DNA of 64,000 nt. Origin: Embiotoca jacksoni (taxonomy: Eukaryota > Chordata > Actinopteri > Embiotocidae). The notes beneath the pieces are model-generated. The model saw only the letters and a list, made by a program, of their open reading frames with translations. It did no database searches and had not been told where the DNA came from. Position 1 is the first letter of the stretch. Each line of letters starts with the position of its first letter. The position numbers and the translations under genes were made by a program. This document shows positions 44,553 through 55,160 of the stretch, in pieces. The stretch spans positions 15,118,585 through 15,182,584 of the forward strand of contig JAKOON010000012.1 in the NCBI GenBank assembly GCA_022577435.1, given 5' to 3'.

Positions 44553-47500
44553 ACTCTTGCATGTCGTCCTGACTTAAGCCTGGTTCAGGCCGATGGCTAA
44601 TTACAGTGTGACCCAGTGACTGATCTGATGCGAAATAGATACGCGTTGCCAATGAGAACCAGAACAAAAAGGACACATTGACCTTTAGCAATACATTTAC
44701 CCAAAGTGTTTTAGACTGCCGTTACTCCATGATCAAACATTTCTGTCATAATCTTTTCCCCGATGTACTAATGGCAGCGTGTTCATGCTATTCGGGCTGT
44801 AATACTTAGAAAGCAGCACGTGTCAACAAATTCATGCCTTCATATACAAATAGCCTTTACTTTTAAATTAATCTGTAATATAGTTATGGATTTTCCCAAC
44901 CCGTATGAATGCTGTGATTTTATTTTGGAATCCTCCACCCTAAGTTTCCATGTGTGCTGTTCTTCCTGCCCTTGTTTTTTTTTCCCACCGGCTTCTGAAC
45001 CTACCTGTGTCTTGTTTTGTCATCAGGTAGTTGTGCATGTAACCCAGCCTGTTCACCTTAATCAGATCGTTATGTTGGATTGGGTTCACAGGTGCCTGAG
45101 TCTGCTTAAGTTCTGTTCTTCATCTGCCTGCCTGGTTATTTCTGTTCACTTTTTTTGTGTTTTTTTTTGGGTGTTACCAGTTTTTTGACTCAGCTCCATC
45201 AAAGTCCTATGTTTTTAGTTAGCCTGCTTTTTTGTCGTATAAACAAGGCTTTTTGTCAGCGAAGCTCTCTTATCATTGATGAACTGCGCATTTGGGTTGT
45301 CCTCCTTGTTGTGAACCATGGACATGGCTGCAAACATTCATCAGATGCTGTGCTACATTATTCCTAATTGTTGGTGGGGGAGACTTGGGAGAGAAGTGGA
45401 AGTTTAGTGAGATTTATTACTGCAAAGATTTAATAGTTGGGTTTGGCAAATCGTGAATGTTAGCAACAAGGTCCTCAGGCTACCATATGTTATGTAACCT
45501 CTGTTAGAGCAGTTATAATCAACAAATATGCCAAGTCATAGTCTCTGAGTCAGCAACCTTTTTGTTTTAAAAGACAATTGAAATAGAAACCAACATTACA
45601 GAAAAGCTCTATTAACCACTGAACTGGTTTCAAATTAAGTTTGTTGGAATGAAACTTGTACTGTTGACCACAAAAGGACAGAGGAATCGACTTCCAATAT
45701 TTGCATCCCCCCCTGAGCCCTTCATTCCACCTGTGTAAATTGTCATCTTTTTCTCTTTCACACTTTATAGTGAAGTACTTCATGCATAAATGAAAAAAAA
45801 TATACAAATAAATAATGCATCATGACAAATCACCAACTTATATCTAACCTATCCTCACCACACAGCCCAAACATGTTCTTAATTCTGTGGATGACTCAGC
45901 CTCAGAGAAAAGTATAATTACCATTTTCTTTCCCACTGATGGCCCTCATCATGTTTTACGTCTTCATTCTGGGGGCACAAATGTTTTCTGAAAACTTTGT
46001 TTTGACCAAAGCCTCTCGAGCAGATGGGTCCGTCTGACAGCGCTCTTGACAGAAAGTGCGCTGAAAAATGTGTCAGTCTGTCATAAACACGTTCCAACAC
46101 TGACCAAGTAAACTGACCATGATCTTTGCAAGCACATCCTGTTGGCAAACACCAACTTTAAAACCACAGAGTCCCCTAAGAGCGTTCCAGGAAGCTTTGA
46201 GAAATAAAGCATTCTGAGAATCCATCAGTCTTCAGACTGTTCACATTATTTTCACATCACTCTTCAAATGCATCTGATGGCAGTTACACCAAATACAAAA
46301 AAAGTAAAACCTGCGAAACAATAATTTTTCTGTTAGGTACCCCTACCGTTCTCTTGCAAGTTTTTAGTCCTAAACACAACTTCTTCACAGCATTAGCTTG
46401 TATCTTTGTTTTTCGCAACCTGCCCATGATAATGCAGGTTTTTCCTCCCTCTACAACTGACTCTAGTATGAGCCAAAACTCATGTATGAGTGACAGAATC
46501 CACTGTATGTGTCCTCAATATAGAAATTCATCCATTCTGTAACTCATGATCTCACTCAATGAGCAGCAAAGGGAATGTAATTCACTCACTCAAATGAGTA
46601 TGAGTACATTCACTTTATCTCTCGACAACCTCCCAAACAGAAGTGTTTCTCCGCCAAAGCAAAAAACAAATAAGGCTGTTTGGCGCTTGTAGTGAATAAG
46701 GGTAACTAAATATTATATGGTAACAACATGCAAATGTGTTTCTCATTTTGTCCCACAGAAATGGGAGATTATCTGACATAAAAGTAAAAATATTGCACAT
46801 TTGCATGCTGGACCTTTTTAATGTAATTTTGCTGAAATAATTCAACAAACAAGTAATTCGCCCAATAAATAGGCGACGGGTGAAGAGAATGTTGCTGCAG
46901 GGAAAATTTCTAGAGGAATCAAATGAATCCATGTCAAATGGATTTAAACCAATTTAATCCTCTGCATTGAGTTGCTTAAATAATTTCGTTCATTGACTAT
47001 AAACTGTTTACTGTATGAGCTTACAGATCATTAGCGTGTTTCCTACAGAGTGAGGAGTCACACCGTGTTAAAGAACATTTATGTTAAGTTGCCAATATGA
47101 CATGTGGTGATATAAGTGATATTCAAAACATAACCTCAACTCTCACAGTTCATTTGCTCAGCACAAATAGTGGTCTGAATATAGCTGTATATTTCCATGA
47201 CTTCATCAATAATCAGACACACATGGCCAACACAAGGTAAAGCAAATGAAAACAAAAGGTATAAAGGCAGGCAAGGGGAAGTCCCTCCTTTTACTTCTGT
47301 CCAGCATTCCTGTGGAGAACATGTTCTTTCGAGGTCAGTGGTGAACACTGGACATTTAGACCCTTTGACCTACAAACCCTGCAAGAAAGAATGACTCTGC
47401 ATGCATCTGATTGTCAAAAAAAACCAAAAGCTATCCACCCAGGGGAGTGTATCAACTCATCGGAGACCCATCAGTAACCTCATGCTTAATTTAAATGACT

Positions 47501-47849
47501 TAAGTTGTTTTTGTGTCAAAAACGCATACACATAGACAAATTAAAATGTACCATCTGAATCACTGGCTATGAAGTATGGACTACAACAAGTCATCCCATA
47601 TCATCCACACCAGACACTGAAGATACAAACGGATAACAACATTGCAACACTACACTTCTGGACATGAGGAAAAAAAGCAAAAAAATCGGAGACATCCTTT
47701 ATAGACAGTAAAGCACGTTCATTCTAAAACGGCATCCTGTGTTGATTCACCATGAACCGAGTCAGTGCTACTATTTTAACGTGACTTTCAAGTTTTGTAG
47801 CCTGTTGTATTAATTCCCAGCAGCAATGACTATTATATATATATCTCAA
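44553..47849. other. Unassigned non-coding stretch
   Basis: T-rich sections near 44970-44985 and 45145-45170. The frame at 44820-45188 (122 codons) is Phe/Cys/Ser-rich with no signal or domain that I trust. No named repeat seen. Confidence 0.45.
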
Positions 47850-48056
47850 CATCTTGCCAAGGCAGATGGTTGCCCACCTCTAACCCCGGTTCTGTCTGAG
47901 GTTTTTTCTTCCTGTTCCAGCTGTCACTTGTGGAAATTGTTGAATTAATCGATTTTTTTTTTTTTAAATATATTGTTTTAATGTTCTGTTGTACAATGAC
48001 AAGTGCCCTAAGATGGTGATTTGGCGCTATATAAATTAAATAAATTGAATTGAGTT
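47850..48056 (+). repeat. Tail of a teleost LINE/SINE family
   Basis: CACTTGTGGAAATTGTTGAA, TTTTCTTCCTGTTCC and a TTTGGCGCTATATAAATTAA end with AATTGAATTGAG form a 3' tail often seen in teleost retroposons. A T run (47951-47964) lies inside. Only the tail is present. Confidence 0.6.
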
Positions 48057-49100
48057 TGCTTGTGGAACTAGTCATTTAAAACAAAATACCTTCTGTTTAA
48101 CTCTATATCAGCTGTGTTCCAGCAACGTGCACTGAACAATTTTAGGGTAAGGTCCTTGTTAGTGGGCTCCTAAACAATTTTTTCTTCCTTTTTAACTAAA
48201 TATGGGAATAATTGCAGTGTTGTGTGTAGAAACGCTGTGGAGAGTCAACGTGTTAGATGCACTCTGTGCTGTGGACATAATGCACAAATCTGGGCGGAAA
48301 TGTGTTTTTTCCATGGCTTGTTAGGTGGTGTCCGTCTCTTCGCATGTCCTGCAGGATAATCAGCTGAATGGAACCATGTGTGGGGAGCAGCCTTGCGTAT
48401 AATTAGGCGACACCTGTGTGTTGCCATGGCAATACTGTCAGGGGAGAAGGTTACAATAGCATGAAAAGTGCAAATGAACTGCAGGAAAGACAATGTCTAA
48501 TTCATGTATCAATGTTCAATTGAAAACTATGGACTTTAAAGCCTGTGAATTAACAGGACATAACTGACCAGGTGATGGGTTGTTTTAAAGACACATTCCT
48601 GATGTGTTTAAATTAATTTTTAGTGCACAAACAAATTGTCATTTTTAACTGCAGTGGATTTAATATGAGAGGGCATAACACTAATGATGGCTGAACTCTA
48701 ATTGTAGTGTCCCAGGGAGCCATCATGTACAAGAGCCCTGAAAACCCAATCAGTAATCATAAGATGTATCGTTAACTCTAACCCTTTTCCTTCTGTGCTT
48801 GGAAAAAGACATGTGCCCCATCACCTCATTTTTACTGAGTGGCTGCAGGAGTCTAAGTGCTTGATTTTGCCAACATTATTGTGTTGACCACCGCATTGCA
48901 ACAGTTACCATAATAAAAGATGGCAAATGTCAAAGAAGTTACATAAAAACTGGAACAATTACAATTACGTCTCATGGTTGTATGCATTTTACATCCATGG
49001 CTGTCAGGACTCTTACAATTCATGAAGAGAAGGCTTTGAAGGAATTTGGCCAAACAAGCTGATTCTGATGAACCATGACAGTAGATGGTGCTTGAAATAT
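48057..49100. other. Unassigned non-coding stretch
   Basis: No gene or recognised repeat. Confidence 0.5.
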
Positions 49101-49362
49101 GATTGTTGCTGCAAAGTTGCAACCTCTAAAATATGGATGCCTCACACACATATTCAACAAGTCAGTACAGAAGATCTAAACAATCACCACAATGCCAATA
49201 TTAGTGGCACCAATTTAATACCTGACCAAATGTGAAATATGGTCACAGTCTCCACTTCTGTCCCTTGGTAATGGTGTTGAATAATGACCAGAAAAGTGAT
49301 TTTGCAGAACATTATGATGCCACATTGAAGTTGAACTTTGAATTTTTAGACATATAAAATGT
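49101..49362 (+). repeat. Teleost dispersed repeat, short copy of the 58 kb family
   Basis: GTTGCTGCAAAG, GATGCCTCACACACATATTC, TGGTCACAGTCTCC, TTTGCAGAACA and TTTTTAGACATATAAAATGT appear in the same order and spacing as at 58459-58710. The TGACCTTTGACC-bearing second half of the family is absent here. Confidence 0.75.
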
Positions 49363-51499
49363 GTCTCTTAGCTGGACAAACATCCCGAAAACATAAAAAA
49401 GGCATTAAAAAAAAAGTTGTCCTTTTTCTGAGTGCAGTGAGTGTAAGTGATGATGATAGTTTTCTTCAAATCTGCCCAGTTGGTTTACTGACTACCTTTT
49501 TAACTCAGTCTCATTGTCTCTGTCTCTTTGAGCAGCATCACTCGAGCTCACTCTAACGCACTCCACAGCAACCCACCCAGACGCTCTTTGACAAAATCCT
49601 TTCAACTATAGTGGGAACAGTTGAGGTATGAGAGAAATACTACCGTACCAGAAGGCCTGTCTAATCCTTTAAAATGCCTGCTACAGAGTGTGCCGAGACC
49701 GTGCTGGAAAATGTCTATCTCAATACAATGGTCTGCCAACTGCAACGCCATGCCCTCGTCGGAGCCATGATTAGTAGTGTAAAATGAGTGAGATTAATGA
49801 TGTGATACAGTCTGATTTCAACTCCAGGAGCTTGAATCCTGGGATCCATTCTGCACCTCAGTGTTTCCAACCTGGGCTGCCTGGTTAGGTACGTAGGTGC
49901 CTGGACAGTTGCTGGTTGAACTCCAGCTAAGAAAAACAATCTGGAGAGGATGCCAATAAACTGCTCCTTTCCTCGACAGGAAGAGCTGTCAGTAATGAAG
50001 TCAGAGCCCAACTATAAATCAAATGTAGTGAGTGAATTTACTGGTTCCTTACCTCCGTAGTTCCATCTTTCCCTTTCATAATTATATTCAACAAGGTCAA
50101 AGCCAAACCATAACTAATGATCGAGACCTCAAAACCCCTTCCCCCCTTTGAGGTCCTGCCCTTGAGCCCCCAATAACTACCCATATTTACTCCTAAGTGC
50201 TCAAAGACGGATCCCATGCCTCCCCTCTTCCACCACTAAACCAATCCCATCTCCAGCTTTAGATGCTCTGCCTAGCCGAATAACCTTTTGCTCCATAGCC
50301 CCAACTACCCAAGACCTAAAATGCCCAAGCCTCAGGTGTGGTTACGTTCTTTTAGTTCACAGTTCCAGATCTCTTTCTCCCAGTCCTCCCTTCAGCAGTA
50401 TTAGTTTCAGCCTGGCCCAATTCATTGCTCAGCCCAATCCAAACAAGGCCCTAGCCAGTGTAAAACAGGGTGCACTTCATAAAAAGGTGATGTCAGCTGG
50501 CAACCTGGACAGACGAGACTCTGTACTCGGAGCATGTGACCATGTGTGTCGGCGCACACATGCCTGGATGTGTGAATGTTGTGTGTGTGTGTCACTCTGA
50601 CCCAGTCTCCATCAACAGACAGTTTTCAGTAGGTTTCAGATGGCTTTGAAGTGATTTCATGAGAGCCATTAGCCAAAGTAACAGCCCCGCTTGAAGAAGA
50701 ATGGCATCATGGAATAGAGAGGGGTGACAGCATTCAACATGCACGTTTCTGGATGACAGAAACTGTTAATGATTGCTTACAAACTGTCTGGAGCCAGTCA
50801 CACTGCAGTGGAGACAGTGCATTCTGTTGTATTGCTTTCAAGGCAAACAGAAAATGAAAATGCATCCACTTAAAAATATATCTGAAAATGATTTTTAATT
50901 AGAACTGTTACATCAACATCATTTCAATATATTATACTAAGAGGTTTTCCTTCTTCCCAAGTAGTTTATTATGACGTACAGCAGTTCTGTGAGTCAGCAT
51001 CAGATGTTTCAACTCCTGCCTGAATGTTATAGAGGCTAAAAATGTGCACAGGGTGGAGAATGGGGTGGATGGATAGGCCAACAAAACTTTGGAGCAGATC
51101 ACTGTTCATTTCCCAGTCAAAACTTAATTCTGCATTGTTTTTTTTTTTTTATATTGTTTTTTTTTTATAACCATGACAATTCCGTAACTGTATTTTTGTT
51201 ATTGTAACCATGACAGCAAAGGCCCTCTAGCCTTACTTAAACCTTAACCAAAAGCTTTCCTTGGACCTAACCAAGATGGAGAGACCCAAACCTTTACCAA
51301 AGCAGTGTCACCATATAAGGGTTAGCTTTTTATTTTGCAGCAGTGATTTTTAACAGCTTATCTGTTGCATATCTCCTGGCCCTTGTACTCGCCTGTGAGT
51401 CATGAAGACAAATAACCAATGTGGTCATTTATATTGGAGGACATCCTATAAAGTGTAAACAATAGGGCAGTTTAAATGTTTCTCCGGCCTTTTCGAGAT
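49363..51499. other. Unassigned stretch, C-rich on the + strand in part
   Basis: Between 50120 and 50480 the + strand is strongly C-over-G biased (many CCCC and CCAA words, few G). T runs lie at 51140-51168. No gene or named repeat seen. Confidence 0.5.
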
Positions 51500-51612
51500 C
51501 CATCCATCCATCCATTATCGATACCCGCTTTACTCTGGACCGGGTCACGGGAGGGCTGGAGCCTGTCCCCGCTGACTTTGGGCGAAGGCGGGGTACACCC
51601 TGAAAAGGTTGC
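51500..51612 (+). repeat. Teleost CATCCATCC dispersed repeat fragment
   Basis: CATCCATCCATCCATTATCG, ATACCCGCTT, GGGTCACGGGAGGGCTGGAG and GGCGGGGTACACCCTG follow in order. This is one of the most frequent teleost repeats, and its other section is represented at 34358-34490. Confidence 0.8.
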
Positions 51613-51874
51613 GAGTTCATTTCAAGAGTTTTATTGATTGTACCTTCACACATTTTTTTCAAGCTGGATTTTCACTGGAAAATGATCTGAAACTGTTACC
51701 ACTTTCTGACTGACTAACAGCATTGTGTCTAAATGAAAGTGCAGCATTGGTTATAATTGTCAGAAAAAGGAAATGGAACTCAGAGGTTCATAAAAATGAC
51801 AGATGGAGCTGAATATTTTCCTGCAGTAGTAATGTTGGTCTGAGCATGGCATTAAATATTTGCGTTCTTGTCCT
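51613..51874. other. Unassigned non-coding stretch
   Basis: Short gap with no feature seen. Confidence 0.5.
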
Positions 51875-52076
51875 TTTTAAAGAAATGGTTTGACATTTTG
51901 GACAATGTTCTTTTTCACCTTTTATTACTGAGAATTAGATGAGAGGATTTATATCCCCTTAATGTTTTAGAAGCTACAGGCGGAAGACAATAAACTCTGT
52001 CCCAAGGTAACACCGTCCTCTTACCAGCACCTCTAAAAGGAATGAGCCTTTCACACATTACTTGTTTAATTACGTT
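51875..52076 (+). repeat. 5' part of the TTAAAGGAATAGTT MITE family
   Basis: It begins TTTAAAGAAATGGTTTGACA. It contains GAGAATTAGATGAGAGGATT, GAAGCTACAGGCGGAAGACA and CCTCTTACCAGCACCTCTAA in the order of the same MITE as 12114-12472. The right terminal repeat is missing. The 126-codon minus frame at 51915-52295 ends in this repeat. Confidence 0.7.
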
Positions 52077-52095
52077 GTAAATCTCAGAAGTCTGT

Positions 52096-52220
52096 TCCTC
52101 ATATCCTCTTTCTTTCTGCAGTCTCTCCTCCCAGTCTCCCTCCACCATTGTGCCCCTCTTCCTCTCTCCTGTTCCTAATTTTTCATCTCCCATGTCTGTC
52201 TCATCCCTCTCATCTTTCAA
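52096..52220 (+). repeat. Pyrimidine-rich tract
   Basis: CTCTTTCTTT, CTCTCCTCCCAG, CTCCCTCC and CTCATCCCTCTC words with few purines. It precedes a CA-rich stretch. Confidence 0.65.
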
Positions 52221-52460
52221 CACACTGTGACCCACAGATTGAGACACTCTCTTACACACACACAGATACACACGGTCAGTTACAGATAAATTCACACACT
52301 GATTGAGTCACCACACCCAGGCGGAGTCACGCCTTGATCCATTACGAGGCTACGCCCCTGTTTGCTCTGGCTCGTGTTCGTTCCAGTTGGACGCAGTGGG
52401 CAAGAACTCATTATTCCATTGGGTGATATCGATGAGGGCGATTTGGCATTTTGAGCAGCA

Positions 52461-52560
52461 CCCACACGCACACACTCACATGTGCGCGCACACACACACA
52501 CACACGCGAGCACACACACACACACGTACGCACGCACGCACACACACACACACACACACA
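52461..52560. repeat. Compound CA/CG microsatellite, about 100 bp
   Basis: CA runs interrupted by CGCG, CGAG and ACGCACGC words. The CG steps make it a mixed alternating purine-pyrimidine array with Z-DNA potential. Confidence 0.9.
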
Positions 52561-53080
52561 ATGAGGATTTACTGACAGACGAATCATCAAACATGCAAGT
52601 TGCTCAGAAAGTCAATTCATGTTCTTTCTCTTTGTTTGTGTCTTGTAGTTGGCTCAGCGCTGCCACTGCATTCCCACATAGTTGTCTTTTCATCACTGCA
52701 TAATAAATCTTCACTTGTATCATGTTTGGGAAGTTAAGTGGATTCAAAAAGTCTGTCTATGGACTAATCTGTGACAGCTGCAAAGTTGGAGGAATTGTAC
52801 AATAGCAATCTAACCATATGCAAATATGTGGGAAAATCAACCAAAAAGAAGAAATTCAGAGGAATGTTAGTCATTAAGGGACAATTTATTTTCTTAAAAA
52901 CAACGGGCTAACATGAAGCCTTTACAAGTGTACAAGTGACATGGTGTCAATGCCTGCAGCAGGCATGTTGGTGCTTTTAACTTGAAAAAGTTGCAGCAGA
53001 TATCTTCTTTCTAAGAAAAAAAGATCCTTTTATTATTTGGCTCTCTCTGCGCACAGCTGCTGTGCTGTGTTTGTGCGCAA
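52561..53080. other. Unassigned non-coding stretch
   Basis: No gene or recognised repeat. Confidence 0.5.
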
Positions 53081-53092
53081 GTGTGTGTGTGT

Positions 53093-53143
<51 letters not shown>
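53081..53143. repeat. (GT)n microsatellite, about 63 bp
   Basis: GT units with a single ATGT interruption near 53097-53100. Confidence 0.95.
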
Positions 53144-53145
<2 letters not shown>

Positions 53146-54014
53146 AGCATAAACACAGATCAACATGCATGTATATACATAAGACCCTGAAGAGTACTGG
53201 GATATTATGAGGTTTATTTATGAAGCTTTTAGCAACATTTACACACTGCTTCATGATTATTCATGTCCGTGTGTATGTAGATCTCCTGGTTAGCCGTGCG
53301 CGTGCTAATGTGTGTTTTCAGGTTTCCATCCAAACACAGTTTCCTCGAAGGCTACCTCGCTGATGTGAAGCGTGGTGGTCTGGTTGTTTGGACTGAGAGG
53401 AGGGGATTTTTCCCGCAGCATCCTAGTAATGATGTCATAAGCCAACCATGGGTCACCATGGTCAAGACTACAGGTTCAGTGTAAACCCTGGACCATTTAG
53501 ATACAGTTTAGTTAAGATATTTGGAGACAGTTTTGTTAACATATTGCTTCATGGCACCTAATAACAATTTAACTCTAAGTATTTGAGAGCATTTAAGGTC
53601 ACCTGCTCTTCAAAGCTGCTCTATCAGCGTTTGATTTTAGCCCACAATATTGTGTGACATGCACATCTAATGCCATGCGGTGCTATTTTAACAGAAATCA
53701 TTGCAATGTCTTGTTATTTACAGGAAGTCCTGCCATAGTGATCATACAAAGAGGTGAAACTGTATATTAATATAAATGTAAAAGTATGCACACTTTTTCT
53801 GTCCTGCACTAAACTGTCTACTTAAACACTCCCATGCATGCGTGCGTTCTTGCTGGTCAGTCACGCACACATGCACACACAGGCCATGCTGCAGGATGTT
53901 TGTGTGTGTTGGGCTAATAGCCTTGAAACAATACTGTCTTTCTTTGTGCTAAATAAGCAATAAAGGATGCATGGCCAGATGTTGTTCGGGTGGTTGTTGA
54001 ACAGTTTGAAGTTT

Positions 54015-54016
<2 letters not shown>
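53144..54016. other. Unassigned non-coding stretch
   Basis: A 62-codon frame at 53296-53484 has no domain. Nothing named. Confidence 0.5.

Positions 54017-54105
<89 letters not shown>
54017..54105. repeat. (AC)n microsatellite, about 89 bp
   Basis: Uninterrupted AC units for the full length, the longest pure dinucleotide array in the window. Confidence 0.97.
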
Positions 54106-54109
<4 letters not shown>

Positions 54110-54924
54110 TTTCAGTCAATGTGTTCCTCATTTGATCAGCCAAAGTGACATACCAAAGACCTACTATCTTCGTATAAAAGCTCACACAAGAAATACAAAT
54201 GAATAAGCTCTCTGTCCAGATTTCTGGGAAGTGTGTACTTTACACACATCCAACCCAAAGACACATGCAGTTCATATTTTACATGCAGCATTCATGTGCA
54301 TGTATGCATTGTATTTAGCTGTCATCACAGAGTTGACGGTCCAACCATCCTTTTCAATTTGATTTATGTCCTGAAAAGATAAAGAATAGAAGCCTTTCAC
54401 AACACAAACTGTAGCACATATTGGCTTGATGAACAATATCTGTGGCATATTTAGCCTTATGGGAAACAATATAAGATGTAAGAGAGAATGGCAATTTGTT
54501 AGCGATATGTACACAGAGACGAAACAGGAACAACAGATCCTTTCACTACAAAAAAGCTAAAAAAAAAAAAAAAAAAAAAAAAAGAAGCAACGGACAAAGA
54601 AAATAAAGAAAAACAAAGAAATAACACACTAAATCCTCCAAAAGAAACAAGTGTGCACGATGCCTCCAAAGTAGAAACCCTCAAAACGTGATTAATGATT
54701 CACTCAGGGAGTCACAACTGACTCAAAGAAAATGGGATTCTGGGAACAGAGAAGAAGAAGAGCCTATGCTGTTTACCACCCAAATACAGACCTGGCCAAC
54801 AAAATGGAAACAACCTGGTAGTGATTTTTACAAGACAAAAGCAAGTCTGTCTGTTCCTTACACAATTCCAGCTCTACTGTTGAACAATGTGCCATGCTGT
54901 ACATACATGATGATGATGATATAA
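54106..54924. other. Unassigned stretch with a long A homopolymer
   Basis: An A run of about 25 bases lies at 54559-54583. A short ATG-rich run is at 54906-54920. No retroposon body was recognised next to the A run. Confidence 0.5.
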
Positions 54925-55160
54925 TGGTGCAGTTGGAGAGCAGAGGAGAGCTGGCAGCTCGTGAGAGGAGAGGGAGATGGAGAGGCGTGGAGAAACATAA
55001 ATGGGAGCTCCTGGGGAAAGGGATGAGAAGATGAGGGCTGAAGGGAGATAAGTATGAAAGTAGGAGAGATTCAAACAGGCTCAGATGGCAAGACAGAGAG
55101 AGAAAGAAAGAAGTGGGAGGTTGTTGGAAGAAAAAAAAGACGTGAGACAGGAAAGGTGCA
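54925..55160 (+). repeat. Purine-rich tract
   Basis: GAGAGG, GGAGATGGAGAG, GGGGAAAGGGATGAG and GAGAAAGAAAGAAG words dominate. The complementary strand carries the window's longest open frame (54773-55342, minus, 189 codons), a Leu/Ser/Phe-rich product of the tract. Confidence 0.7.

Noticed and set aside
51915..52295. 126-codon minus-strand frame
   Set aside because: Its second half is the reverse of the MITE at 51875-52076 and its first half is a pyrimidine-rich tract; a coding role is unlikely.
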